Position numbers and translations under genes: made by a program. Below are positions 20,601 to 34,275 of a DNA stretch of 64,000 nt, piece by piece (within the stretch, counting starts at the first letter, position 1; the number at the start of each line of letters is the position of its first letter). The notes below the pieces were generated by a model. It was not told the origin of the DNA, made no database searches, and saw nothing but the letters and a program-made list of their open reading frames with translations. Origin of the DNA: Colletes latitarsis (taxonomy: Eukaryota > Arthropoda > Insecta > Hymenoptera > Colletidae); NCBI RefSeq assembly GCF_051014445.1, contig NW_027488378.1, positions 3,348,001 to 3,412,000 on the forward strand. Reading direction: 5' to 3'.

Positions 20601-21969
20601 GGTTAGGTCTGGGTTATGCCCGCATCTGGCTCATGATTTTGCCTTGTTCGCATACTTGTTGTCCAGATCCTGTGTTTTTTCGGGTTTGGACCACATGGTA
20701 ACGTGGTACCAAACAGTTACTGGCAATTAAGCCTGGATTCGGTCAGTATTTTAGGGGTTAACACCGATTAGGTCTGGGTCAGGTCTGGGTTATGCCCGCA
20801 TGTGGCTCATGATTTTGCCTTTTCCGCATACTTGTTGGCCATATCCTTGGTTTTCTCTGGTTTGAATCACGAAGTAATGTGGTACCACACTGAGGCAGCC
20901 AATTAAACCTGGATTCGGTCAGTATTTTAGTCGGTAACACCGGTTAGGCCTGGGTTAGGTCTGGGTTATGCCCCCATCTGACTCATGATTTTACCTTCTT
21001 CGCATACTTGTTGGACAGATCCTTGGTTTTCTCTGGTTTGATTCACGTAGTAATGTGGTACCACACTGAAACAGTCAATGAAACCTGGTTTCGATGAATA
21101 TTTTAGAGGATAAGACCGGTTAGGTCTGGGTTAGGTCTGGGTTATGCCCGCATCTGGCTCATGATTTTGCCCACATCGCATATATGTTGGACAGGTCCTG
21201 GGTTTTTTCGGGTTTGAATCACGTAGTAATGTGGTACCACACTGAAACAGCCAATTAAACCTGGATTCGGTCAGTATTTTAGTCGGTAACACCAGCAAGG
21301 TCTGGGTTATGTCCGCATCTGGCTCATGATTTTGCATTTTCCGCATACTTGTAGGCCAGATCCTTGGTTTTCTCTGGTTTGATTCACGTAGTAATGTGGT
21401 ACCACACTGAAACAGTCAATGAAACCTGGTTTCGATCAATATTTTAGAGGATAACACCGGTTATGTCTGGGTTAGGTATGGGTTATGTCCACATCCGGCT
21501 CACGATTTTGCCTTTTCCGCATTCCTGTTGACCAGAACCATGGTTTCATCTTGTTTGAATCACGTAGTAATGTGGTACCACACTGAGGCAGCCAATTAAA
21601 CCTGGATTCGGTCAGTATTTTAGTCGGTAACACCGGTTAGGCCTGTGTTAGGTCTGGGTTATGTCCCCATCTGGCTCATGATTTTGCCTTCTTCGCATAC
21701 TTGTTGGCCAGATCCTGTGTTTTTTCGGGTTTGAATCACGTAGTAATGTGGTACCTCACTGAAACAGACAATTAAACGTGGTTTCGATCAATATTTCAGA
21801 TGATAAAACCGGTTTGGTATGGGATAGGTCTGGGTTATGCCCGCATCTGGCCCATGATCTTGCCTTTTCCGCATTCTTGTTGGTCAGATCCTTGGTTTTC
21901 TCTGGTTTGAATCACGTAGTCATGTGGTACCACCCTGAAACAGTCAACTAACCTGGTTTCGATCAATAT
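17626..21969 (+). repeat. Satellite monomers with local duplications only
   Basis: Ordinary monomers. A shared block with the rare variants 'gattcacgtag', 'ggttatgtctgg' and 'cacatccggctcacg' occurs at about 19452-19640 and again at 21381-21570 (offset 1929). One short unit lacking an 11-mer is at about 21296. No gene was seen. Confidence 0.75.
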
Positions 21970-22680
21970 TTTAGAGGATAAAACCGGTTAGGTCTGGGTT
22001 AGGTAAGGGTTATGTCCACATCTGGCTCATGATTTTGCCTTTTCCGCATTCCTGTTGACCAGAACCTTGGTTTTATCTTGTTTGAATCAGGTAGTAATGT
22101 GGTACCACAAAGTAACAGTGAATTAAACCTTGATTCGATCAGTATTTTAGTCGGTAACACCGGTTAGGCCTGGGTTAGGTCTGGTTTATGCCCCCATCTG
22201 ACTCAAGATTTTACCTTTTTCGCATAGTTGTTGGACAGATCCTGGGTTTTTTCGTGTTTGAGTCACGTAATAACGTGGTACCACTGTGAAACAGTCAATT
22301 AAACCTGGTTTCGATCAATATTTTAGAGGAAAACACCGGTTAGGTCTAGGTTAGGCCTGGGTAATGGCCGCATCTCGCTCATGATTTTGCCTTTTTCATA
22401 TACTTGTTGGCCAGATCTTGTGTTTTTTCGGGTTTGAATCATATAGTAATGTGGTACCAAACTGAAACAGTCAATTAAACCTGGTTTCGATGAATATTTT
22501 AGACGATAAAACCGGTTAGGTCTGGGTTAGGTATGGGTTATGCCCACATCTGGCTCATGATTTTGCCTTTTCCGCATTCCTGTTGACCAGAACCTTGGTT
22601 TTATCTTGTTTGAATCAGGTAGTAATGTGGTACCACACTGAAACAGACAATTAAACTTGTTTTCGATCAATATTTTAGAG
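21970..22680 (+). repeat. ~0.7-kb block duplicated at 30243-30953
   Basis: Four-monomer stretch with private variants 'accacaaagtaacag' (22104 and 30377), 'aataacgtgg' and 'ttttagacgataaaaccgg'. It recurs 8273 bp downstream (47 units plus 1 base). Confidence 0.7.
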
Positions 22681-22713
22681 GATAAAACCGGTTAGGTCTG
22701 GGTTATGTCCGTG

Positions 22714-25700
22714 GAATGCCCGCATCTGGCTCATGATTTTGCCTTCTTCGCATACTTGTTGGCCAGATCCATGGTTTTTTCGGGTTTGAATCACGTAGTA
22801 ATGTGGTACCACGAAGTAACAGTGAATTAAACCTTGATTCGATCAGTATTTTAGTCGGTAACACCGGTTAGGCCTGGGTTAGGTCTGGGTTATGCCCCCA
22901 TCTGACTCATGATATTACCTTCTTCGCATACTTGTTGGACAGATCCTGGGTTTTTTCGGGTTTGAATCACGTAGTAATGTGGTACCACACTGAAACAGTC
23001 AATTAAACCTGGCTTCGATCAATATTTTAGAAGGTAACACCGGTTAGGTCTGGGTTAGGTCTGGGTTATGTCCACATCTGGCTCATGATTTTGCCTTTTC
23101 CGCATTCCTGTTGACCAGAACCTTGGTTTTATCTTGTTAGAATCAGGTAGTAATGTGGTACCACACTGAAACGGACAATTAAACTTGTTTTCGATCAATA
23201 TTTTACAGGATAAAACCGGTTAGGTCTGGGTTAGGACCGGGTTATGCCCGCATCAGGCTCATGATTTTGCCCTCTTCGCATAGTTGTTGGACAGATCCTG
23301 GGTTTTTTCGGGCTTGTATCACGTAGTAATGTGGTACCACACTGAAACAGTCCATTAAACCTGTTTTCCGATTAATATTTCAGAAGATAACACCGGTTAG
23401 GTCTGGGTTAGGTCTGGGTTATGCCCGAATCTGGCTCATGATTTTGCCTTCTGCGCATACTTGTTGGCCAGATCCTTGGTTTTTTCGGGTTTGAATCACG
23501 TAGTAATGTGGCACCACATTGCAACAGTCAATTAAACCTGGTTTCGATCAATATTTTAGAGGATAAAACCGGTTAGGTCTGGGTTAGGTATGGGTTATGT
23601 CCACATCTGGCTCATGATTTTGCCTTTTCCGCATTCCTGTTGACCAGAACCTTGGTTTTATCTTGTTTGAATCAGGTAGTAATGTGGTACCACACTGAAA
23701 CAGACAATTAAACTTGTTTTCGATCAATATTTTAGAGGATAACACCGGTTAGGTCTGGGTCAGGTCTGGGTTATGCCCGCATCTGCATCATGATTTTACC
23801 TTCTCCGCATACTTGTTGGCCAGATACTTGGTTTTCTCTGGTTTGAATCACGTAGTAATGTGGTACCACGAAGTAACAGTGAATTACACCTGAATTCGGT
23901 CAGTATTTTAATCGGTAACACCGGTTAGGCCTGGGTTAGGTCTGGGTTATGCCCCCGTCTGACTCAAGATTTTACCTTCTTCGCATAGTTGTTGGACAGA
24001 TCCTGGGTGTTTTCGTGTTTGAGTCACGTAATAATGTGGTACCACTGTGAAACAGTCAATTAAACCTGGTTTCGATCAATATTTTAGAGGAAAACACCGG
24101 TTAGGTCTAGGTTAGGCCTGGGTAATGGCCGCATCTCGCTCATGATATTACCTTCTTCGCATACTTGTTGGACAGATCCTGGGTTTTTTCAGGTTTGAAT
24201 CACGTAGTAATGTGGTACCACACTGAAACAGTCAATTAAACCTGGTTTCGATCAATATTTTAGAGGATAAAACCGGTTAGGTCTGGGTTAGGTATGGGTT
24301 ATGTCCACATCTGGCTCATGATTTTGCCTTTTCCGCATTCCTGTTGATCAGAACCTTGGTTTTATCTTGTTTGAATCAGGTAGTAATGCGGTACCACACT
24401 GAAACAGACAATTAAACTTGTTTTCGATCAATATTTTACAGGATAAAACCGGTTATGTCTGGGTTAGGTCCGGTTTATGCCCGCATCTGGCTCATGATTT
24501 TGCCTTCTTCGCATACTTGTTGGCCAGATCCTGTGTTTTTTCGGGTTTGAATCACGTAGTAATGTGGTACCTCACTGAAACAGACAATTAAACGTGGTTT
24601 CGATCAATATTTCAGATGATAAAACCGGTGAGGTATGGGATAGGTCTGGGTTATGCCCGCATCTGGCTCATGATCTTGCCTTTTCCGCATTCTTGTTGGC
24701 CAGATCCTTGGTTTTCTCTGGTTTGAATCACGTAGTCATGTGGTACCACCCTGAAACAGACAATTAAACCTGGTTTCGATCAATATTTTAGAGGATAACA
24801 TCGGTCTGGTCTGGGTTAGGTCTGGGTTATGCCCGCATCTGGCTCATGATTTTGCCTTGTTCGCATAGTTGTTGTCCAGATCGTGTGTTTTTTCGGGTTT
24901 GAACCACATGGTAACGTGGTACCAAACTGTTACTGTCAATTAAGCCTGGATTCGGTCAGTATTTTAGATGATAACACCGATTAGGTCTGGGTCAGGTCTG
25001 GGTTATGCCCGCATGTGGCTCATGATTTTGCCTTTTCCGCATACTTGTTGGCCAGATCCTTGGTTTTCTCTGGTTTGAATCACGTAGTAATGTGGTACCA
25101 CACTGAAACAGTCAATGAAACCTGGTTTCGATCAATATTTTAGAGGATAACACCGGTTAGGTCTGAGTTAGGTCTGGGTTATGCCCGCATCTGGCTCATG
25201 ATTTTACCTTATCCGCATACTTGTTGGCCAGATCCTTGGTTTTCTCTGGTTTGAATCACGTAGTAATGTGGTACCACGAAGTAACAGTGAATTACACCTG
25301 GATTCGGTCAGTATTTTAAGCGGTAACACCGGTTAGGCCTGGGTTAGGTCTGGTTTATGCCCCCATCTGACTCAAGATTTTACCTTTTTCGCATAGTTGT
25401 TGGACAGATCCTGGGTTTTTTCGTGTTTGAGTCACGTAATAATGTGGTACCACTGTGAAACAGTCAATTAAACCTGGTTTCGATCAATATTTTAGAGGAA
25501 AACACCGGTTAGGTCTAGGTTAGGCCTGGGTAATGGCCGCATCTCGCTCATGATTTTGCCTTTTTCATATACTTGTTGGCCAGATCTTGTGTTTTTTCGG
25601 GTTTGAATCATATAGTAATGTGGTACCAAACTGAAACAGTCAATTAAACCTGGTTTCGATGAATATTTTAGAGGATAAAATCGGTTAGGTCTAGGTTAGG

Positions 25701-25882
25701 TATGGGTTATGCCCACATCTGGCTCATGATCTTGCCTTTTCCGCATTCTTGTTGGCCAGATCCTTGGTTTTCTCTGGTTTGAATCACGTAGTCATGTGGT
25801 ACCACCCTGAAACAGACAATTAAACCTGGTTTCGATCAATATTTTAGAGGATAACATCGGTCTGGTCTGGGTTAGGTCCGGG
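22714..25882 (+). repeat. 3168-bp higher-order repeat (18 monomers), copy 1
   Basis: Matches 25883-29050 at an offset of 3168 bp, exactly 18 x 176 (3169 before a T-run that is one base shorter in copy 2). Landmarks: 'aatgcccgcatctgg' starts (22715 and 25884), 'gggcttgtatcacg' (23310 and 26478), 'catctgcatcatg' (23780 and 26948) and 'gttgtccagatcgtgtg' (24870 and 28038). Part of it (to 25480) also recurs at 36614-39380. Confidence 0.85.
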
Positions 25883-28800
25883 GAATGCCCGCATCTGGCT
25901 CATGATTTTGCCTTCTTCGCATACTTGTTGGCCAGATCCATGGTTTTTTCGGGTTTGAATCACGTAGTAATGTGGTACCACGAAGTAACAGTGAATTAAA
26001 CCTTGATTCGATCAGTATTTTAGTCGGTAACACCGGTTAGGCCTGGGTTAGGTCTGGGTTATGCCCCCATCTGACTCATGATATTACCTTCTTCGCATAC
26101 TTGTTGGACAGATCCTGGGTTTTTCGGGTTTGAATCACTTAGTAATGTGGTACCACACTGAAACAGTCAATTAAACCTGGTTTCGATCAATATTTTAGAA
26201 GGTAACACCGGTTAGGTCTGGGTTAGGTCTGGGTTATGTCCACATCTGGCTCATGATTTTGCCTTTTCCGCATTCCTGTTGACCAGAACCTTGGTTTTAT
26301 CTTGTTAGAATCAGGTAGTAATGTGGTACCACACTGAAACGGACAATTAAACTTGTTTTCGATCAATATTTTACAGGATAAAACCGGTTAGGCCTGGGTT
26401 AGGACCGGGTTATGCCCGCATCAGGCTCATGATTTTGCCCTCTTCGCATAGTTGTTGGACAGATCCTGGGTTTTTTCGGGCTTGTATCACGTAGTAATGT
26501 GGTACCACACTGAAACAGTCCATTAAACCTGTTTTCCGATTAATATTTCAGAAGATAACACCGGTTAGGTCTGGGTTAGGTCTGGGTTATGCCCGAATCT
26601 GGCTCATGATTTTGCCTTCTGCGCATACTTGTTGGCCAGATCCTTGGTTTTTTCGGGTTTGAATCACGTAGTAATGTGGCACCACATTGCAACAGTCAAT
26701 TAAACCTGGTTTCGATCAATATTTTAGAGGATAAAACCGGTTAGGTCTGGGTTAGGTATGGGTTATGTCCACATCTGGCTCATGATTTTGCCTTTTCCGC
26801 ATTCCTGTTGACCAGAACCTTGGTTTTATCTTGTTTGAATCAGGTAGTAATGTGGTACCACACTGAAACAGACAATTAAACTTGTTTTCGATCAATATTT
26901 TAGAGGATAACACCGGTTAGGTCTGGGTCAGGTCTGGGTTATGCCCGCATCTGCATCATGATTTTACCTTCTCCGCATACTTGTTGGCCAGATACTTGGT
27001 TTTCTCTGGTTTGAATCACGTAGTAATGTGGTACCACGAAGTAACAGTGAATTACACCTGAATTCGGTCAGTATTTTAATCGGTAACACCGGTTAGGCCT
27101 GGGTTAGGTCTGGGTTATGCCCCCGTCTGACTCAAGATTTTACCTTCTTCGCATAGTTGTTGGACAGATCCTGGGTGTTTTCGTGTTTGAGTCACGTAAT
27201 AATGTGGTACCACTGTGAAACAGTCAATTAAACCTGGTTTCGATCAATATTTTAGAGGAAAACACCGGTTAGGTCTAGGTTAGGCCTGGGTAATGGCCGC
27301 ATCTCGCTCATGATATTACCTTCTTCGCATACTTGTTGGACAGATCCTGGGTTTTTTCAGGTTTGAATCACGTAGTAATGTGGTACCACACTGAAACAGT
27401 CAATTAAACCTGGTTTCGATCAATATTTTAGAGGATAAAACCGGTTAGGTCTGGGTTAGGTATGGGTTATGTCCACATCTGGCTCATGATTTTGCCTTTT
27501 CCGCATTCCTGTTGATCAGAACCTTGGTTTTATCTTGTTTGAATCAGGTAGTAATGCGGTACCACACTGAAACAGACAATTAAACTTGTTTTCGATCAAT
27601 ATTTTACAGGATAAAACCGGTTATGTCTGGGTTAGGTCCGGTTTATGCCCGCATCTGGCTCATGATTTTGCCTTCTTCGCATACTTGTTGGCCAGATCCT
27701 GTGTTTTTTCGGGTTTGAATCACGTAGTAATGTGGTACCTCACTGAAACAGACAATTAAACGTGGTTTCGATCAATATTTCAGATGATAAAACCGGTGAG
27801 GTATGGGATAGGTCTGGGTTATGCCCGCATCTGGCTCATGATCTTGCCTTTTCCGCATTCTTGTTGGCCAGATCCTTGGTTTTCTCTGGTTTGAATCACG
27901 TAGTCATGTGGTACCACCCTGAAACAGACAATTAAACCTGGTTTCGATCAATATTTTAGAGGATAACATCGGTCTGGTCTGGGTTAGGTCTGGGTTATGC
28001 CCGCATCTGGCTCATGATTTTGCCTTGTTCGCATAGTTGTTGTCCAGATCGTGTGTTTTTTCGGGTTTGAACCACATGGTAACGTGGTACCAAACTGTTA
28101 CTGTCAATTAAGCCTGGATTCGGTCAGTATTTTAGATGATAACACCGATTAGGTCTGGGTCAGGTCTGGGTTATGCCCGCATGTGGCTCATGATTTTGCC
28201 TTTTCCGCATACTTGTTGGCCAGATCCTTGGTTTTCTCTGGTTTGAATCACGTAGTAATGTGGTACCACACTGAAACAGTCAATGAAACCTGGTTTCGAT
28301 CAATATTTTAGAGGATAACACCGGTTAGGTCTGAGTTAGGTCTGGGTTATGCCCGCATCTGGCTCATGATTTTACCTTATCCGCATACTTGTTGGCCAGA
28401 TCCTTGGTTTTCTCTGGTTTGAATCACGTAGTAATGTGGTACCACGAAGTAACAGTGAATTACACCTGGATTCGGTCAGTATTTTAAGCGGTAACACCGG
28501 TTAGGCCTGGGTTAGGTCTGGTTTATGCCCCCATCTGACTCAAGATTTTACCTTTTTCGCATAGTTGTTGGACAGATCCTGGGTTTTTTCGTGTTTGAGT
28601 CACGTAATAATGTGGTACCACTGTGAAACAGTCAATTAAACCTGGTTTCGATCAATATTTTAGAGGAAAACACCGGTTAGGTCTAGGTTAGGCCTGGGTA
28701 ATGGCCGCATCTCGCTCATGATTTTGCCTTTTTCATATACTTGTTGGCCAGATCTTGTGTTTTTTCGGGTTTGAATCATATAGTAATGTGGTACCAAACT

Positions 28801-29050
28801 GAAACAGTCAATTAAACCTGGTTTCGATGAATATTTTAGAGGATAAAATCGGTTAGGTCTAGGTTAGGTATGGGTTATGCCCACATCTGGCTCATGATCT
28901 TGCCTTGTCCGCATTCTTGTTGGCCAGATCCTTGGTTTTCTCTGGTTTGAATCACGTAGTCATGTGGTACCACCCTGAAACAGACAATTAAACCTGGTTT
29001 CGATCAATATTTTAGAGGATAACATCGGTCTGGTCTGGGTTAGGTCCGGG
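25883..29050 (+). repeat. 3168-bp higher-order repeat (18 monomers), copy 2
   Basis: Tandem partner of 22714-25882 with very few differences by eye. A third copy starts at 29051 and is recognisable to about 29610 before diverging (catctggctcatg and ggggtttttcggg in place of catcaggctcatg and gggttttttcggg). Confidence 0.85.
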
Positions 29051-32000
29051 GAATGCCCGCATCTGGCTCATGATTTTGCCTTCTTCGCATACTTGTTGGC
29101 CAGATCCATGGTTTTTTCGGGTTTGAATCACGTAGTAATGTGGTACCACGAAGTAACAGTGAATTAAACCTTGATTCGATCAGTATTTTAGTCGGTAACA
29201 CCGGTTAGGCCTGGGTTAGGTCTGGGTTATGCCCCCATCTGACTCATGATATTACCTTCTTCGCATACTTGTTGGACAGATCCTGGGTTTTTCGGGTTTG
29301 AATCACTTAGTAATGTGGTACCACACTGAAACAGTCAATTAAACCTGGTTTCGATCAATATTTTAGAAGGTAACACCGGTTAGGTCTGGGTTAGGTCTGG
29401 GTTATGTCCACATCTGGCTCATGATTTTGCCTTTTCCGCATTCCTGTTGACCAGAACCTTGGTTTTATCTTGTTAGAATCAGGTAGTAATGTGGTACCAC
29501 ACTGAAACGGACAATTAAACTTGTTTTCGATCAATATTTTACAGGATAAAACCGGTTAGGCCTGGGTTAGGACCGGGTTATGCCCGCATCTGGCTCATGA
29601 TTTTGCCCTCTTCGCATAGTTGTTGGACAGATCCTGGGGTTTTTCGGGCTTGTATCACGTAGTAATGAGGTACCACACTGAAACAGTCCATTAAACCTGG
29701 TTTCCGATTAATATTTTAGAAGATAACACCGGTTAGGTCTGGGTTAGGTCTGGGTTATGCCCGCATCTGCCTCATGATTTTGCCTTCTGCGCATACTTGT
29801 TGGCCAGATCCTTGGTTTTTTCCGGTTTGAATCACGTAGTAATGTGGCACAACATTGCAACAGTCAATTAAACCTGGTTTCGATCGATATTTTAGAGGTT
29901 AAAACCGGTTAGGTCTGGGTTAGGTATGAGTTATGTCCACATCTGGCTCATGATTTTGCCTTTTCCGCATTCCTGTTGACCAGAACCTTGGTTTTATCTT
30001 GTTTGAATCAGGTAGTAATGCGGTACCACACTGAAACAGACAATTAAACTTGTTTTCGATCAATATTTTACAGGATAAAACCGGTTATGTCTGGGTTAGG
30101 TCCGGTTTATGCCCGCATCTGGCTCATGATTTTGCCTTCTTCGCATACTTGTTGGCCAGATCCTGTGTTTTTTCGGGTTTGAATCACGTAGTAATGTGGT
30201 ACCTCACTGAAACAGACAATTAAACGTGGTTTCGATCAATATTTCAGATGATAAAACCGGTTAGGTCTGGGTTAGGTATGGGTTATGTCCACATCTGGCT
30301 CATGATTTTGCCTTTTCCGCATTCCTGTTGACCAGAACCTTGGTTTTATCTTGTTTGAATCAGGTAGTAATGTGGTACCACAAAGTAACAGTGAATTAAA
30401 CCTTGATTCGATCAGTATTTTAGTCGGTAACACCGGTTAGGCCTGGGTTAGGTCTGGTTTATGCCCCCATCTGACTCAAGATTTTACCTTTTTCGCATAG
30501 TTGTTGGACAGATCCTGGGTTTTTTCGTGTTTGAGTCACGTAATAACGTGGTACCACTGTGAAACAGTCAATTAAACCTGGTTTCGATCAATATTTTAGA
30601 GGAAAACACCGGTTAGGTCTAGGTTAGGCCTGGGTAATGGCCGCATCTCGCTCATGATTTTGCCTTTTTCATATACTTGTTGGCCAGATCTTGTGTTTTT
30701 TCGGGTTTGAATCATATAGTAATGTGGTACCAAACTGAAACAGTCAATTAAACCTGGTTTCGATGAATATTTTAGACGATAAAACCGGTTAGGTCTGGGT
30801 TAGGTATGGGTTATGCCCACATCTGGCTCATGATTTTGCCTTTTCCGCATTCCTGTTGACCAGAACCTTGGTTTTATCTTGTTTGAATCAGGTAGTAATG
30901 TGGTACCACACTGAAACAGACAATTAAACTTGTTTTCGATGAATATTTTAGAGGATAAAACCGGTTAGGTCTGGGTTAGGCCTGGGTAATGGCCGCATCT
31001 CGCTCATGATTTTGCCTTTTTCATATACTTGTTGGCCAGATCTTGTGTTTTTTCGGGTTTGAATCATATAGTAATGTGGTACCAAACTGAAACAGACAAT
31101 TAAACCTGGTTTCGATGAATATTTTAGAGGATAAAATCGGTTAGGTCTGGGTTAGGTATGGGTTATGCCACATCTGGCTCATGATTTTGCCTTTTCCGCA
31201 TTCCTGTTGACCAGAACCTTGGTTTTATCTTGTTTGAATCAGGTAGTAATGTGGTACCACGAAGTAACAGTGAATTAAACCTTGATTCGATCAGTATTTT
31301 AGTCGGTAACACCGGTTAGGCCTGGGTTAGGTCTGGGTTATGCCCCCATCTGACTCATGATATTACCTTCTTCGCATACTTGTTGGACAGATCCTGGGTT
31401 TTTTCGGGTTTGAGTCACGTAATAATGTGGTACCACTGTGAAACAGTCAATTAAACCTGGTTTCGATCAATATTTTAGAGGAAAACACCGGTTAGGTCTA
31501 GGTTAGGCCTGGGTAATGGCCGCATCTCGCTCATGATATTACCTTCTTCGCATACTTGTTGGACAGATCCTGGGTTTTTTCAGGTTTGAATCACGTAGTA
31601 ATGTGGTACCACACTGAAACAGTCAATTAAACCTGGATTCCATCAATATTTTAGAGGATAAAACCGGTTAGGTCTGGGTTAGGTATGGGTTATGTCCACA
31701 TCTGGCTCATGATTTTGCCTTTTCCGCATTCCTGTTGATCAGAACCTTGGTTTTATCTTGTTTGAATCAGGTAGTAATGCGGTACCACACTGAAACAGAC
31801 AATTAAACTTGTTTTCGATCAATATTTTACAGGATAAAACCGGTTATGTCTGGGTTAGGTCCGGTTTATGCCCGCATCTGGCTCATGATTTTGCCTTCTT
31901 CGCATACTTGTTGGCCAGATCCTGTGTTTTTTCGGGTTTGAATCACGTAGTAATGTGGTACCTCACTGAAACAGACAATTAAACGTGGTATCGATCAATA

Positions 32001-33047
32001 TTTCAGATGATAAAACCGGTGAGGTATGGGATAGGTCTGGGTTATGCCCGCATCTGGCTCATGATCTTGCCTTTTCCGCATTCTTGTTGGCCAGATCCTT
32101 GGTTTTCTCTGGTTTGAATCACGTAGTCATGTGGTACCACCCTGAAACAGACAATTAAACCTGGTTTCGATCAATATTTTAGAGGATAACATCGGTCTGG
32201 TCTGGGTTAGGTCTGGGTTATGCCCGCATCTGGCTCATGATTTTGCCTTGTTCGCATAGTTGTTGTCCAGATCGTGTGTTTTTTCGGGTTTGAACCACAT
32301 GGTAACGTGGTACCAAACTGTTACTGTCAACTAAGCCTGGATTCGGTCAGTATTTTAGAGGATAACACCGATTAGGTCTGGGTCAGGTCTGGGTTATGCC
32401 CGCATGTGGCTCATGATTTTGCCTTTTCCGCATACTTGTTGGCCAGATCCTTGGTTTTCTCTGGTTTGAATCACGTAGTAATGTGGTACCACACTGAAAC
32501 AGTCAATGAAACCTGGTTTCGATCAATATTTTAGAGGATAACACCGGTTAGGTCTGAGTTAGGTCTGGGTTATGCCCGCATCTGGCTCATGATTTTACCT
32601 TATCCGCATACTTGTTGGCCAGATCCTTGGTTTTCTCTGGTTTGAATCACGTAGTAATGTGGTACCACGAAGTAACAGTGAATTACACCTGGATTCGGTC
32701 AGTATTTTAAGCGGTAACACCGGTTAGGCCTGGGTTAGGTCTGGTTTATGCCCCCATCTGACTCAAGATTTTACCTTTTTCGCATAGTTGTTGGACAGAT
32801 CCTGGGTTTTTTCGTGTTTGAGTCACGTAATAATGTGGTACCACTGTGAAACAGTCAATTAAACCTGGTTTCGATCAATATTTTAGAGGAAAACACCGGT
32901 TAGGTCTAGGTTAGGCCTGGGTAATGGCCGCATCTCGCTCATGATTTTGCCTTTTTCATATACTTGTTGGCCAGATTTTGTGTTTTTTCGGGTTTGAATC
33001 ATATAGTAATGTGATACCAAACTGAAACAGTCAATTAAACCTGGTTT
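29051..33047 (+). repeat. Satellite: partial third 3168-bp copy and shuffled blocks
   Basis: 29051-~29610 is the start of a further 18-unit repeat. 30243-30953 duplicates 21970-22680. ~31330-33047 again follows the order of the later part of the 18-unit repeat (for example gttgtccagatcgtgtg at about 32261). No gene was seen. Confidence 0.7.
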
Positions 33048-34275
33048 CGATGAATATTTTAGAGGATAAAATCGGTTAGGTCTGGGTTAGGTATGGGTTA
33101 TGCCCACATCTGGCTCATGATCTTGCCTTTTCCGCATTCTTGTTGGCCAGATCCTTGGTTTTCTCTGGTTTGAATCACGTAGTCATGTGGTACCACCCTG
33201 AAACAGACAATTAAACCTGGTTTCGATCAATATTTTAGAGGATAACATCGGTCTGGTCTGGGTTAGGTCCGGGGAATGCCCGCATCTGGCTCATGATTTT
33301 GCCTTCTTCGCATACTTGTTGGCCAGATCCATGGTTTTTTCGGGTTTGAATCACGTAGTAATGTGGTACCACGAAGTAACAGTGAATTAAACCTTGATTC
33401 GATCAGTATTTTAGTCGGTAACACCGGTTAGGCCTGGGTTAGGTCTGGGTAATGCCCCCATCTGACTCATGATATTACCTTCTTCGCATACTTGTTGGAC
33501 AGATCCTGGGTTTTTCGGGTTTGAATCACGTAGTAATGTGGTACCACACTGAAACAGTCAATTAAACCTGGTTTCGATCAATATTTTAGAAGGTAACACC
33601 GGTTAGGTCTGGGTTAGGTCTGGGTTATGTCCACATCTGGCTCATGATTTTGCCTTTTCCGCATTCCTGTTGACCAGAACCTTGGTTTTATCTTGTTAGA
33701 ATCAGGTAGTAATGTGGTACCACACTGAAACGGACAATTAAACTTGTTTTCGATCAATATTTTACAGGATAAAACCGGTTAGGTCTGGGTTAGGACCGGG
33801 TTATGCCCGCATCTGGCTCATGATTTTGCCCTCTTCGCATAGTTGTTGGACAGATCCTGGGGTTTTTCGGGCTTGTATCACGTAGTAATGAGGTACCACA
33901 CTGAAACAGTCCATTAAACCTGGTTTCCGATTAATATTTTAGAAGATAACACCGGTTAGGTCTGGGTTAGGTCTGGGTTATGCCCCCATCTGACTCAAGA
34001 TTTTACCTTTTTCGCATAGTTGTTGGACAGATCCTGGGTTTTTTCGTGTTTGAGTCACGTAATAATGTGGTACCACTGTGAAACAGTCAATTAAACCTGG
34101 TTTCGATCAATATTTTAGAGGAAAACACTAGGTCTAGGTTAGGCCTGGGTAATGGCCGCATCTCGCTCATGATTTTGCCTTTTTCATATACTTGTTGGCC
34201 AGATCTTGTGTTTTTTCGGGTTTGAATCATATAGTAATGTGGTACCAAACTGAAACAGTCAATTAAACCTGGTTT
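33048..34275 (+). repeat. 1228-bp tandem block, copy 1 (seven monomers)
   Basis: The block opening 'cgatgaatattttagagg' recurs at 34276, 1228 bp on (7 x 176 minus 4). Close similarity covers 33048-~33977 and 34276-~35208. The shortened length includes a loss at about 34129, where aaacactaggtctagg stands for aaacaccggttaggtctagg. Confidence 0.7.
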
